Assembly: GCF_019145205.1 (NCBI RefSeq)
Contig: NZ_JAHSTT010000019.1
Location: 16,505 to 80,504, forward strand
From: Pseudomonas khavaziana
GTDB taxonomy: Bacteria; Pseudomonadota; Gammaproteobacteria; Pseudomonadales; Pseudomonadaceae
DNA length: 64,000 nt
Reading direction: 5' to 3'
Positions 8,469 through 16,904 of the stretch are shown here, piece after piece. The notes under the pieces were generated by a model that worked only from the letters and a program-made list of their open reading frames with translations, searched no databases and was not told the DNA's origin. Each line of letters starts with the position of its first letter. Within the stretch, counting starts at the first letter, position 1. Both the position numbers and the translations under genes were made by a program.

Positions 8469-9305
8469 ATGACCCGCGGCAAATGGCTGGCCCTGCTCTG
8501 CCTGGTGCCCTTCGCACTGTTCTTTATAGTGTTCGAGATTGCGCCGCTGGTGTGGGTGCTGATCAACAGCCTGCAGACCGAAGAGTCCGGCTGGGGCCTG
8601 GAAAATTTCACGCGAATCTTCACTTCGAAGTTCTACCGGCAGGCGATCCAGTTCAGCCTGGAGATCAGTTTCTACTCCAGCATCTTCGGCATCATCATCG
8701 CTACCCTGGGCAGCTACTCCCTGCGCCGGGTGGATTCGCCGCTGCGCAACTTCGTCACGGCCTTTGCCAACATGACCAGCAACTTCGCCGGCGTGCCCCT
8801 GGCCTTCGCGTTCATCATCCTGCTGGGGTTCAACGGCAGCATCACCATCATGCTCAAGCAGGCCGGGATCATTCAGGACTTCAACCTGTACTCGAAAACC
8901 GGCTTGATCATCCTCTATACCTACTTCCAGATTCCCCTCGGCGTGCTGTTGCTCTACCCGGCCTTTGACGCACTGCGCGAAGACTGGCGCGAGTCGGCCG
9001 CCCTGCTCGGCGCCAATGGCTGGCAGTTCTGGCGGCATATCGGGTTGCCGGTGCTGACGCCGGCACTGCTGGGCACCTTCGTGATCCTGCTGGCCAACGC
9101 GCTGGGCGCCTACGCCACGGTGTATGCCCTGACCACCGGCAACTTCAACGTGCTGCCGATCCGCATTGCCGGCCTGGTCTCCGGCGATGTGTCGCTGGAC
9201 CCGAACATGGCCAGCGCCCTGGCCGTGGTGCTGGTGGCGCTGATGACCGTGGTCACCGTGGTCCATCAACTGCTGCTCAAGAGGAGCTACCATGTCACGC
9301 GCTGA
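8469..9305 (+). CDS. ABC transporter permease, first subunit
   Basis: A 278-residue inner-membrane permease with about six helices and the binding-protein-dependent EAA loop (RESAALLGANGWQFWRHIGL, about residue 176). I chose ATG 8469 over the longer frame from 8394, which lies inside the hydrolase gene. It begins five bases after the hydrolase stop. It pairs with the second permease encoded next to form the channel for the binding protein at 6390. Confidence 0.88.
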   Translation: MTRGKWLALLCLVPFALFFIVFEIAPLVWVLINSLQTEESGWGLENFTRIFTSKFYRQAIQFSLEISFYSSIFGIIIATLGSYSLRRVDSPLRNFVTAFANMTSNFAGVPLAFAFIILLGFNGSITIMLKQAGIIQDFNLYSKTGLIILYTYFQIPLGVLLLYPAFDALREDWRESAALLGANGWQFWRHIGLPVLTPALLGTFVILLANALGAYATVYALTTGNFNVLPIRIAGLVSGDVSLDPNMASALAVVLVALMTVVTVVHQLLLKRSYHVTR

Positions 9306-10092
9306 TGCCGGCCCGGCCACCCTCTACCATCGGGTAGTGGTGTACCTGTTGTTCCTGATCCTGGTGCTGCCGCTGATCGGCACCTTTGTGTATTCCATTG
9401 CCAGCAGTTGGTCGGCCACCATCCTGCCTGCCGGTTTCACGGTGAAATGGTATGTACAGCTGTGGAGCGACCCGCGCTTCCTGATGGCATTCGCGCAATC
9501 GTTGCTGGTGTGCGTGGGCGCGCTGATACTTTCGGTGGTGCTGATCCTGCCGTTGCTGTTCGTGGTGCATTACCACTTCCCCAGGCTCGACGCGCTGATG
9601 AACATCCTGATCCTGCTGCCCTTTGCGGTGCCGCCGGTGGTGTCGTCGGTGGGCCTGCTACAACTATATGGCTCCGGGCCATTAGCGATGGTGGGCACGC
9701 CATGGATCCTGATCGGCTGCTACTTCACCGTGGCGCTGCCGTTCATGTACCGCGCGATCACCAATAACCTGCAAGCCATCAACCTGCGCGATCTGATGGA
9801 CGCCTCGCAACTGCCCGGTGCCAGCACCTGGCAGGCCGCGATACTGGTGGTGCTGCCCAACCTGCGCAAGGGCTTGATGGTAGCGCTGCTGCTGTCGTTC
9901 TCGTTCCTGTTCGGCGAATTCGTGTTCGCCAACATCCTTGTCGGCACCCGCTACGAGACCTTGCAGGTGTACCTCAACAACATGCGCAACAGCAGCGGCC
10001 ACTTCACCAGCGCCGTGGTGATTTCCTATTTCTTCTTCGTGCTGGTGCTGACCTGGGCCGCCAATATCTTGAACAAGGACAAAAGCCAATGA
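9292..10092 (+). CDS. ABC transporter permease, second subunit
   Basis: A 266-residue permease with about six helices and a family loop near residues 170-190 (LRDLMDASQLPGASTWQAAI). Its start overlaps the first permease gene by 14 bases and its stop overlaps the ATPase start (ATGA), so the three are translationally coupled. Together they resemble PotB/PotC or PhnV/PhnU-type pairs. Confidence 0.88.
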   Translation: MSRADAGPATLYHRVVVYLLFLILVLPLIGTFVYSIASSWSATILPAGFTVKWYVQLWSDPRFLMAFAQSLLVCVGALILSVVLILPLLFVVHYHFPRLDALMNILILLPFAVPPVVSSVGLLQLYGSGPLAMVGTPWILIGCYFTVALPFMYRAITNNLQAINLRDLMDASQLPGASTWQAAILVVLPNLRKGLMVALLLSFSFLFGEFVFANILVGTRYETLQVYLNNMRNSSGHFTSAVVISYFFFVLVLTWAANILNKDKSQ

Positions 10093-11078
10093 GCTTCGTC
10101 AGCGTCCAACATCTGCAAAAAGGCTACTCCGGTACCACGGTGTTCAGTGATATCAACTGCGAAATCGCCAAGGGCGAGTTCGTCACCCTGCTCGGCCCGT
10201 CCGGTTGCGGCAAGTCCACCCTGCTGCGCTGCATTGCCGGGTTGACCTCGGTGGACGGCGGGAAAATCCTGCTGGATGGGCAGGACATCGTGCCCTTGAG
10301 CCCGCAGAAACGTCAGATCGGCATGGTGTTCCAGAGCTACGCGCTGTTCCCCAACATGACCGTGGAGCAGAACGTCGCGTTCGGCCTGCGCATGCAAAAG
10401 GTCAACGCTGACGACAGCCACAAGCGCGTGCAGGAAGTGCTGCAATTGGTTGAGCTAAAGGAGCTGGCCGGCCGCTATCCGCACCAGATGTCCGGTGGTC
10501 AGTGCCAACGCGTCGCCCTCGCCCGCTCCCTGGTGACCCGCCCGCGCCTGCTGTTGCTCGATGAACCGCTGTCGGCATTGGATGCACGGATTCGCAAGCA
10601 CTTGCGCGAACAGATCCGCCAGATCCAGCGCGAGCTGGGGCTGACCACGATTTTCGTGACCCATGACCAGGAAGAAGCCCTGACCATGTCTGACCGCATC
10701 TTCCTGATGAACCAGGGCAAGATCGTGCAAAGCGGCGATGCCGAGACGCTCTACACAGCGCCGGTGGATGTATTCGCCGCCGGTTTTATCGGCAACTACA
10801 ACCTGCTGGACGCCGACAAGGCCACCCAACTGCTGCAACGCCCGATCAACAGCCGTATTGCCATTCGCCCGGAAGCCATCGAGCTGAGCCGCAACGGCGA
10901 ACTGGATGCGCTGGTGCGTAGCCACAGCCTGTTGGGCAACGTGATCCGCTACCGCATCGAAGCCCGCGGTGTAGAGCTGGTGGTGGACGTGCTCAACCGC
11001 TCGGCCGACGATCTGCACCCGGACGGCCAGCGCCTGGCACTTTCCATCGACCCCAGCGCCCTGTGTGAAGTAGCCTGA
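10089..11078 (+). CDS. ABC transporter ATP-binding protein (PotA/FbpC-like)
   Basis: A 329-residue ABC ATPase. Walker A is GPSGCGKST at residues 36-44, the Q-loop lies in MVFQSYALFPNMTV, the signature reads MSGGQCQRV and Walker B is LLLLDEP with switch His in FVTHDQEEAL. A C-terminal regulatory (TOBE-like) domain occupies about residues 240-329. Length fits importers of polyamines, iron or phosphonates. The Cys in the signature is unusual but not at an essential position. Confidence 0.9.
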   Translation: MSFVSVQHLQKGYSGTTVFSDINCEIAKGEFVTLLGPSGCGKSTLLRCIAGLTSVDGGKILLDGQDIVPLSPQKRQIGMVFQSYALFPNMTVEQNVAFGLRMQKVNADDSHKRVQEVLQLVELKELAGRYPHQMSGGQCQRVALARSLVTRPRLLLLDEPLSALDARIRKHLREQIRQIQRELGLTTIFVTHDQEEALTMSDRIFLMNQGKIVQSGDAETLYTAPVDVFAAGFIGNYNLLDADKATQLLQRPINSRIAIRPEAIELSRNGELDALVRSHSLLGNVIRYRIEARGVELVVDVLNRSADDLHPDGQRLALSIDPSALCEVA

Positions 11079-11111
11079 CAGGCAGCGACCTATTGAGAGA
11101 GAGCATGACGG

Positions 11112-11765
11112 ATGGCATTGGTAATTTTTGATCTGGATGACACCCTGATCCACGGCGACTGCGCCACCCTGTGGAGCGAACAGATGGGCCGCCTGGGCTG
11201 GGTAGATCCCGAGTCGTTCATGCGCAGGAACAACGAATTGATGGACGCCTACAGCCGGGGCGAGTTGCGCATGGAAGACTTCATGGACTTCAGCCTGGAG
11301 CCGATGATCGGCCGCACGCCGGAAGAGATCGAGCATCTGGTGGAGCCTTGGGTCGAAGACGTGATCGAGCCGCTGATCTATAGCGACGCCACCAAGACCA
11401 TCGCCCGCCACCGTGCCAATGGTGACCGGATCCTGGTGATTTCCGCATCGGGCACTCATCTGGTCACGCCGATTGCGGCGCGCATCGGTATTGAAGAAGT
11501 GTTGGGGATTAACCTGGACGTCGGCCACGGCGTGTACAGCGGCAAGACTGCAGGCGTGCTGACCTATCGTGAAGGCAAGATCACGCGCCTGTTGGAATGG
11601 CTGGAGCACGAAGGGGAAACGCTGGAGGGCGCGTATTTCTATTCGGATTCGCGCAATGATTTACCACTACTGCTCAAGGTGGATCACCCGCAGGTGGTGA
11701 ACCCGGACCCCGTATTGCGCGCCCACGCCGAACAGGCCCGCTGGCCGATCCACCATTGGGCCTGA
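11112..11765 (+). CDS. HAD-superfamily IB phosphatase
   Basis: A 217-residue HAD hydrolase of subclass IB (phosphoserine phosphatase-like). Motif I is FDLDDT with nucleophile Asp7 and Asp9, motif II is VISASG, and motif IV is YSDSRNDLPLL. It is cytosolic and last in the importer operon, 33 bases after the ATPase gene. A plausible role is to release phosphate from the phosphomonoester made by the enzyme at 7657-8463, but the substrate is unknown. Confidence 0.85.
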   Translation: MALVIFDLDDTLIHGDCATLWSEQMGRLGWVDPESFMRRNNELMDAYSRGELRMEDFMDFSLEPMIGRTPEEIEHLVEPWVEDVIEPLIYSDATKTIARHRANGDRILVISASGTHLVTPIAARIGIEEVLGINLDVGHGVYSGKTAGVLTYREGKITRLLEWLEHEGETLEGAYFYSDSRNDLPLLLKVDHPQVVNPDPVLRAHAEQARWPIHHWA

Positions 11766-11781
11766 ACCAACCGAGATCCCC

Positions 11782-11868
11782 ATGTGGGGGCTTGCTCCCG
11801 ATGGTGGTGTATCAGTGAAGAATATTTCATCTGATACACCACCATCGGGAGCAAGCCCCCTCCCACAT
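11782..11868. repeat. REPIN after HAD gene
   Basis: Inverted REP arms (ATGTGGGGGCTTGCTCCCGA at left, complement ending CCCTCCCACAT at right) flank inner arms ATGGTGGTGTATCAG and CTGATACACCACCAT that are exact complements, giving one long hairpin with a loop of about 15 bases. It closes the importer operon and may serve as its transcript end. Confidence 0.88.
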
Positions 11869-11899
11869 GGGTCCCGTTACAACTGTGGAATATTCAGCG

Positions 11900-12051
11900 C
11901 GTTTAGAGCTTGCTACCACGAACTCGCCCTACATTGCATGTAGGACCGAGCTCTTACACCACTCGAGATCCCCCTCGACGCCTTGCAATGCTCTCACTGT
12001 GCCTCCATAGTGAGTCTGGACTGAGCCCGTAGCAGTAGTGCCGGGCTTTTT
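11900..12051 (+). ncRNA. Candidate small RNA or prc leader
   Basis: The sequence before prc folds into ordered hairpins and holds no ORF. GAGCT at 11906-11910 pairs with 11949-11953; within it CCTACAT-TGC-ATGTAGG (11928-11944) is a perfect stem-loop; CTCACT at 11993-11998 pairs with 12009-12014; and a terminator follows. The terminator lies about 85 bases before the prc start, so the product would be either a free sRNA or a prematurely ended prc leader. I do not recognise it as a named RNA. The 5' end is a guess. Confidence 0.4.
12024..12051 (+). terminator. Rho-independent terminator of candidate sRNA
   Basis: AGCCCG at 12024-12029 pairs with CGGGCT at 12042-12047, followed by five T. The T-run is only on the plus strand, so the transcript it ends runs towards prc. 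Confidence 0.6.
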
Positions 12052-12135
12052 GCATTATGCGACCGGACCATATGGAACCGGCTCCCTCAAAGACGGCCTA
12101 ATATGCGTTATCAATTGCCCCCGCGTCGAATCAGC

Positions 12136-14217
12136 ATGAAGCATCTGTTCCCCAGCACCGCCTTAGCTTTTTTCATTGGTCTCGGCTTCGCGTCGATGTC
12201 GACCAATACGTTCGCAGCCAACAGCTGGGACAATCTTCAGCCTGATCGCGATGAGGTGATTGCCAGCCTCAACGTCGTCGAGTTGCTCAAGCGCCATCAC
12301 TACAGCAAGCCGCCGCTGGACGACGCTCGCTCGGTGATCATCTACGACAGCTACCTCAAGCTGCTGGATCCGTCGCGCAGCTACTTCCTGGCCAGCGATA
12401 TCGCTGAGTTCGACAAATGGAAGACGCAATTCGACGACTTCCTCAAGAGCGGCGACCTGCAGCCTGGTTTCACCATCTACAAGCGTTACCTGGACCGCGT
12501 CAAGGCGCGTCTGGACTTCGCCTTGGGTGAGCTGGACAAAGGCATCGATAAGCTCGACTTCACCCAGAAGGAAACCCTTCTGGTGGATCGCAAGGACGCT
12601 CCGTGGCTGACCAGCACCGCAGCCCTCGACGACCTGTGGCGCAAACGCGTCAAGGACGAAGTGCTGCGCCTGAAGATCGCCGGCAAAGAGCCCAAGGCCA
12701 TCCAGGAGCTGTTGACCAAGCGCTACAAGAATCAGTTGGCGCGCCTGGACCAGACCCGTGCCGAAGATATCTTCCAGGCCTACATCAACACCTTTGCGAT
12801 GTCCTACGACCCGCACACCAATTATCTGTCGCCAGATAACGCGGAAAATTTCGATATCAACATGAGTCTGTCCCTGGAAGGCATCGGTGCCGTCCTGCAA
12901 AGCGACAACGACCAAGTCAAGATCGTACGCCTGGTGCCGGCAGGTCCGGCGGACAAGACCAAACAGGTCGCCCCGGCGGACAAGATCATCGGCGTGGCCC
13001 AGGCTGACAAAGAGATGGTCGACGTGGTCGGCTGGCGCCTGGACGAAGTGGTCAAGCTGATCCGTGGGCCGAAAGGCAGCGTGGTGCGCCTGGAAGTGAT
13101 TCCGCACACCAATGCACCGAACGACCAGACCAGCAAGATCGTGTCCATCACCCGTGAAGCGGTGAAGCTCGAAGACCAGGCCGTGCAGAAGAAAGTCCTC
13201 AACCTCAAGCAGGATGGCAAGGACTACAAGCTGGGCGTGATTGAAATCCCGGCCTTCTACCTGGACTTCAAGGCCTTCCGTGCGGGCGACACGGACTACA
13301 AGTCCACCACCCGCGACGTGAAGAAAATCCTCACGGAACTGCAGAAAGAAAAAGTTGATGGCGTGGTCATCGACCTGCGCAACAACGGCGGCGGCTCCCT
13401 GCAGGAAGCCACCGAGCTGACCAGCCTGTTTATCGACAAGGGCCCGACCGTACTGGTGCGCAACGCTGACGGCCGCGTCGACGTACTGGAGGATGAGAAC
13501 CCGGGAGCCTTCTACAAAGGGCCGATGGCGTTGCTGGTCAACCGCCTCTCGGCCTCGGCTTCGGAGATTTTCGCCGGCGCCATGCAGGACTATCACCGTG
13601 CGTTGATCATCGGCGGCCAGACCTTCGGCAAAGGCACCGTGCAGACCATCCAGCCGCTGAACCATGGCGAACTTAAACTGACGCTGGCCAAGTTCTACCG
13701 GGTCTCCGGGCAGAGCACCCAGCACCAGGGCGTGCTGCCGGACATTGATTTCCCGTCGATCATCGACACCAAGGAAATCGGCGAAAGCGCCCTGCCTGAA
13801 GCCATGCCATGGGACACCATCCGCCCTGCAATCAAGCCGGCGTCGGATCCGTTCAAGCCGTTCCTGGCGCAGTTGAAGGCTGACCACGACACCCGCTCCG
13901 CCAAGGATGCCGAGTTCGTGTTCATTCGTGACAAGTTGGCCCTGGCCAAGAAGCTGATGGAAGAGAAAACCGTCAGTCTCAACGAAGCGGATCGGCGTGC
14001 ACAGCACTCCAGCATCGAGAACCAGCAACTGGTACTGGAAAACACCCGCCGCAAGGCCAAGGGCGAAGATCCGCTCAAAGAGCTGAAGAAAGAAGACGAA
14101 GACGCACTGCCGACCGAAGCGGATAAAACCAAGCCGGAAGACGATGCCTACCTGGCCGAGACTGGCCGGATCCTGCTCGATTACCTGAAAATCACCAAGC
14201 AGGTGGCCAAGCAGTAA
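12136..14217 (+). CDS. prc: Tail-specific (carboxy-terminal) protease Prc
   Basis: A 693-residue periplasmic S41 protease that degrades proteins with non-polar C-termini and, in Pseudomonas, trims envelope targets including anti-sigma factors and murein hydrolases. A signal peptide (MKHLFPSTALAFF onward, ending near residue 27) supports the start at 12136; an in-frame ATG at 12103 would bury it. A PDZ domain lies at about residues 225-320 and the catalytic dyad fits E. coli Tsp: Ser474 in SASASEIFAG, Asp485 and Lys499 in FGKGTVQ. A C-terminal DUF3340-type region follows. It is followed by a strong terminator. Confidence 0.95.
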   Translation: MKHLFPSTALAFFIGLGFASMSTNTFAANSWDNLQPDRDEVIASLNVVELLKRHHYSKPPLDDARSVIIYDSYLKLLDPSRSYFLASDIAEFDKWKTQFDDFLKSGDLQPGFTIYKRYLDRVKARLDFALGELDKGIDKLDFTQKETLLVDRKDAPWLTSTAALDDLWRKRVKDEVLRLKIAGKEPKAIQELLTKRYKNQLARLDQTRAEDIFQAYINTFAMSYDPHTNYLSPDNAENFDINMSLSLEGIGAVLQSDNDQVKIVRLVPAGPADKTKQVAPADKIIGVAQADKEMVDVVGWRLDEVVKLIRGPKGSVVRLEVIPHTNAPNDQTSKIVSITREAVKLEDQAVQKKVLNLKQDGKDYKLGVIEIPAFYLDFKAFRAGDTDYKSTTRDVKKILTELQKEKVDGVVIDLRNNGGGSLQEATELTSLFIDKGPTVLVRNADGRVDVLEDENPGAFYKGPMALLVNRLSASASEIFAGAMQDYHRALIIGGQTFGKGTVQTIQPLNHGELKLTLAKFYRVSGQSTQHQGVLPDIDFPSIIDTKEIGESALPEAMPWDTIRPAIKPASDPFKPFLAQLKADHDTRSAKDAEFVFIRDKLALAKKLMEEKTVSLNEADRRAQHSSIENQQLVLENTRRKAKGEDPLKELKKEDEDALPTEADKTKPEDDAYLAETGRILLDYLKITKQVAKQ

Positions 14218-14284
14218 ATGATGGCGATTTAATGTGAGCACTCCATGGAGTGTCATCATATAGACATCATTCTGTCGTGAAATG

Positions 14285-14322
14285 AAAGGACCGCAGGCTT
14301 TAGGCCTGCGGTCCTTTTTTTT
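14285..14322 (+). terminator. Strong intrinsic terminator after prc
   Basis: AAAGGACCGCAGGC pairs with GCCTGCGGTCCTTT across a TTTA loop, followed by eight T. It ends about 14 bases before the next start, so the EAL-GGDEF gene needs its own promoter within the hairpin region or read-through. Confidence 0.9.
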
Positions 14323-14335
14323 GATCGAGATCGCC

Positions 14336-16105
14336 ATGACCATGACCGAACAGCTGAATGCACTGGGCTTAATCCTGGCTCAAGGCAGTTTGCACAGTCT
14401 GTTCCAACCAATCATTTGCCTGTCACAGCGGCGCATTCTCGGTTACGAGGCTCTTAGTCGCGGCCCCTCCAACAGCCCCCTGCACTCCCCCGTGGCCCTG
14501 TTTTCCGTGGCCCGCCATGCCGGGCGCCTGAGTGACCTGGAAATGGCGTGCAGAGAGAGTGCGTGCCGGCGTTTCAGCGATCAGAAACTGCCGGGCAAGC
14601 TGTTTCTCAATATCTCACCGGAATCCTTGATGGAGACTGCACATCAGCCGGGGCGTACCCTGCAACTGCTGCGCGACTTCGGTATTGCGCCCAGCCAGGT
14701 GGTGATCGAACTCACCGAGCAGACGCCTACCGACGATTTCGCCCTGCTGCAAACCGCCCTGCATCATTATCGCGACATGGGCTTTGCCATTGCCCTCGAT
14801 GACCTCGGCGCCGGTTATTCCAGCCTGCGGTTGTGGTCGGAACTGCGCCCGGAATACGTGAAAATTGACCGACACTTTATCGACGGCATTCATCAGGACG
14901 CGCTCAAGCGCGAATTTGTCGGCTCGATTCTGCAGATCGCCAAAGCGTCTCGCGCCCAAGTAATTGCCGAGGGGATCGAACGACCAGAAGAACTGGCAGT
15001 GTTGATCGAGATGGGCGTAGACCTGATCCAGGGTTATCTGCTCTGCCGCCCTCAGGAGTATCCGCCGCAGGAAGCACGTCTGATGCTGCCCAAACCGGAT
15101 AACGCCGCCACTGCCCTCAATGATGAAGGCAGTGACCTCAGCGCCCTGCTCAATAAGCAGCCAGCGGTAGATCAAGAGACTGCAACGGCCCAAGTGCTGG
15201 AATCGTTCCGCCGCCAGGCCAACCTCAATTCGCTGGCGGTGCTGGATGGCTGCGGCCGCCCGGTAGGCATCGTGCATCGACATTCGTTGTCGGACGCATT
15301 GCTCAAGCCGTTCGCAACAGATTTATTCGCACGCAAACCCATCAGTCGCTTGATGAGCGACGACTTCCTGGCGGTGGAGTTGAGCCAGTCCTTGCAACAG
15401 GTCAGTCGATTGCTGACCAGCCGCGCGCGACAGCGCATCGAAGAAGATTTCATCATCACCTTGAACGGCGATTACCTGGGCCTGGGCCGGGTCATCGATG
15501 TACTCAAGTTGATCACCGAACTGAAAATCCAGCAGGCACGCTACGCCAACCCATTGACCTTGCTCCCCGGCAACGTGCCGATCCAGCAGTGCCTGACGCG
15601 GCTATTGCAGCAACAGCGCGAGTCAGTGATCTGCTATGTGGATATCGACAGTTTCAAGCCGTTCAATGACATCTACGGATACGGGCGTGGGGATGAAGTG
15701 CTGCTGTGCCTGGCGCAGTGCCTGAACGACCGGGTAGACCCCAGCCGCGACTTTGTCGGGCATATCGGTGGTGATGATTTTCTGCTGGTGCTGGGCCCGC
15801 AGGGCTGGCGCAAGCGGCTTAACCAGTTGCTGGATGATTTCCACACCCAATGTCGGCGCTTTTACCGTGCCGAGCATGTTGATGCTGGCTGCTTTGTCGC
15901 ACTCAACCGCCAAGGCGTACGCCAGGAGTTCGCCCTGCTGTCGCTGTCCATTGGTGTGGTGCATTTGTACCCACAGGCCTGTGGGCAACTCGATGCCAGC
16001 CAGCTGGCGGAATTGGCCTCCCAAGCCAAGCACCACGCCAAGGATGTGGCCGGCTATAGCATCCATGTGATCGACAGCATGGACAGGGTCCCCCAGGCGC
16101 TTTAG
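14336..16105 (+). CDS. EAL-CBS-GGDEF cyclic-di-GMP enzyme
   Basis: A 589-residue cytosolic protein. The N-terminal EAL domain (about 15-255) keeps the phosphodiesterase residues: Glu38 in YEALSR, Asn in LNISPE, ELTEQ, the DD pair in ALDDLGAG, KIDR and AEGIE. A linker resembling paired CBS domains (about 290-400) precedes a GGDEF domain (about 420-585) with site GGDDF, one conservative change from GGDEF; I see no RxxD inhibitory site. It is expected to break down c-di-GMP, with the GGDDF domain perhaps binding GTP. P. aeruginosa has the same arrangement after prc as I recall it (PA3258). Start: ATG at 14336; a second ATG lies two codons on. Confidence 0.9.
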   Translation: MTMTEQLNALGLILAQGSLHSLFQPIICLSQRRILGYEALSRGPSNSPLHSPVALFSVARHAGRLSDLEMACRESACRRFSDQKLPGKLFLNISPESLMETAHQPGRTLQLLRDFGIAPSQVVIELTEQTPTDDFALLQTALHHYRDMGFAIALDDLGAGYSSLRLWSELRPEYVKIDRHFIDGIHQDALKREFVGSILQIAKASRAQVIAEGIERPEELAVLIEMGVDLIQGYLLCRPQEYPPQEARLMLPKPDNAATALNDEGSDLSALLNKQPAVDQETATAQVLESFRRQANLNSLAVLDGCGRPVGIVHRHSLSDALLKPFATDLFARKPISRLMSDDFLAVELSQSLQQVSRLLTSRARQRIEEDFIITLNGDYLGLGRVIDVLKLITELKIQQARYANPLTLLPGNVPIQQCLTRLLQQQRESVICYVDIDSFKPFNDIYGYGRGDEVLLCLAQCLNDRVDPSRDFVGHIGGDDFLLVLGPQGWRKRLNQLLDDFHTQCRRFYRAEHVDAGCFVALNRQGVRQEFALLSLSIGVVHLYPQACGQLDASQLAELASQAKHHAKDVAGYSIHVIDSMDRVPQAL

Positions 16106-16473
16106 GCCTCGGCGGATTCCGGGTACTCGTACTCGAATACCCTTACCACTTCCGAAGCATGCCAGGACGCAGCGGCCACGCCATCGGACGGCCCGCTGAA
16201 ACGCCCCAAGCGCTCCACACACTCAAAGAAACCGGTGCGCGGCAGGCGGCTGGCGCCCTGGCTGATCACCAGTGAACTGCGCAGCGGCTGCTCGGCCTTG
16301 GCATCCAGCGCCGCCAGGTGTTCCAGGGCGGCGGCCAGGGTCTGCATGGCCGGGGTCGGGAACTGCAGGCGCTCCAGCAGCGCCCGGTACGTCAGCAAAT
16401 GGCGCTGGCGACGTGCCTGGTCCAGTTCATTGAGTAACCCATCCCAGTGCTGACGGCTGATACGTAGGCTCAA
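16102..16473 (-). CDS. Small conserved protein paired with XRE regulator
   Basis: A 123-residue soluble protein rich in Arg, Leu and Ala in its first half (helical) with a C-terminal half containing LPRTGFFECVERLGRF and SWHASEVVRVFEYEY. I do not recognise a family. Its start overlaps the stop of the XRE gene by four bases (translational coupling), and its stop overlaps the convergent EAL gene by four. The coupling resembles toxin-antitoxin pairs, but the gene appears conserved beside prc in other pseudomonads as I recall, which speaks for a housekeeping role. Confidence 0.7.
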   Translation of the reverse strand: MSLRISRQHWDGLLNELDQARRQRHLLTYRALLERLQFPTPAMQTLAAALEHLAALDAKAEQPLRSSLVISQGASRLPRTGFFECVERLGRFSGPSDGVAAASWHASEVVRVFEYEYPESAEA

Positions 16474-16808
16474 GACTCATCCCTCCAACCTGCAACGCCC
16501 AATTCCCAAGCCAGGCTGCGGCGAATGGCGGCATCCGGCTGGCGTTCACCACTTTCAATCAATCCAAGATACGAGGGGCTGATCCCCACCGTGCGTGCCA
16601 AGGTCTCGATCGCCAGGCCCTTGGCTTCACGCAGGCCGCGCAGATCTGCTAGCGGGCGCAGGTCCTGATCGGTGGCGATGGGGGCGACAGGGGAAGGAGC
16701 GAGTGTAGGTTGCTGCTGACCGGCAGCTTTTAGCAGCGCCTGGTACTGGTCCCATGGCAACACCGCATACTCGGGTTCGCCATTGCGTGAAATGATCTGG
16801 ATATCCAT
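16470..16808 (-). CDS. XRE-family HTH regulator, antitoxin-like
   Basis: A 112-residue protein. The N-terminal 30 residues (MDIQIISRNGEPEYAVLPWD) resemble the short leader seen on antitoxin-type regulators, and about residues 55-110 form an XRE helix-turn-helix (GLAIETLARTVGISPSYLGLIESG). Start at 16808 was preferred to a frame eight codons longer because this leader is the conserved one. An inverted repeat lies 23 bases upstream and could be its own operator. Confidence 0.8.
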   Translation of the reverse strand: MDIQIISRNGEPEYAVLPWDQYQALLKAAGQQQPTLAPSPVAPIATDQDLRPLADLRGLREAKGLAIETLARTVGISPSYLGLIESGERQPDAAIRRSLAWELGVAGWRDES

Positions 16809-16830
16809 GACTGCCCCGTAGGATAAATAC

Positions 16831-16866
16831 ACTTACTAAGTAAGTTCTTTCCTTAGAAGTGTAATC
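16831..16866 (-). promoter_or_regulatory. Candidate operator of the XRE gene
   Basis: ACTTACT at 16831-16837 and AGTAAGT at 16839-16845 are inverted around one base. Wider matches (ACACT near 16829 with AGTGT near 16858; GGAT with ATCC outside these) extend the dyad. Position just upstream of the regulator start fits autorepression. Confidence 0.5.
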
Positions 16867-16904
16867 CTAACAGCCACAAAGGTCGCAGGGGATACCCAGC
16901 ATCA

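Noticed and set aside
12163..14343. A 726-codon minus-strand frame opposite prc
   Set aside because: Prc has signal peptide and catalytic dyad on the plus strand; the minus frame has no recognisable domain.
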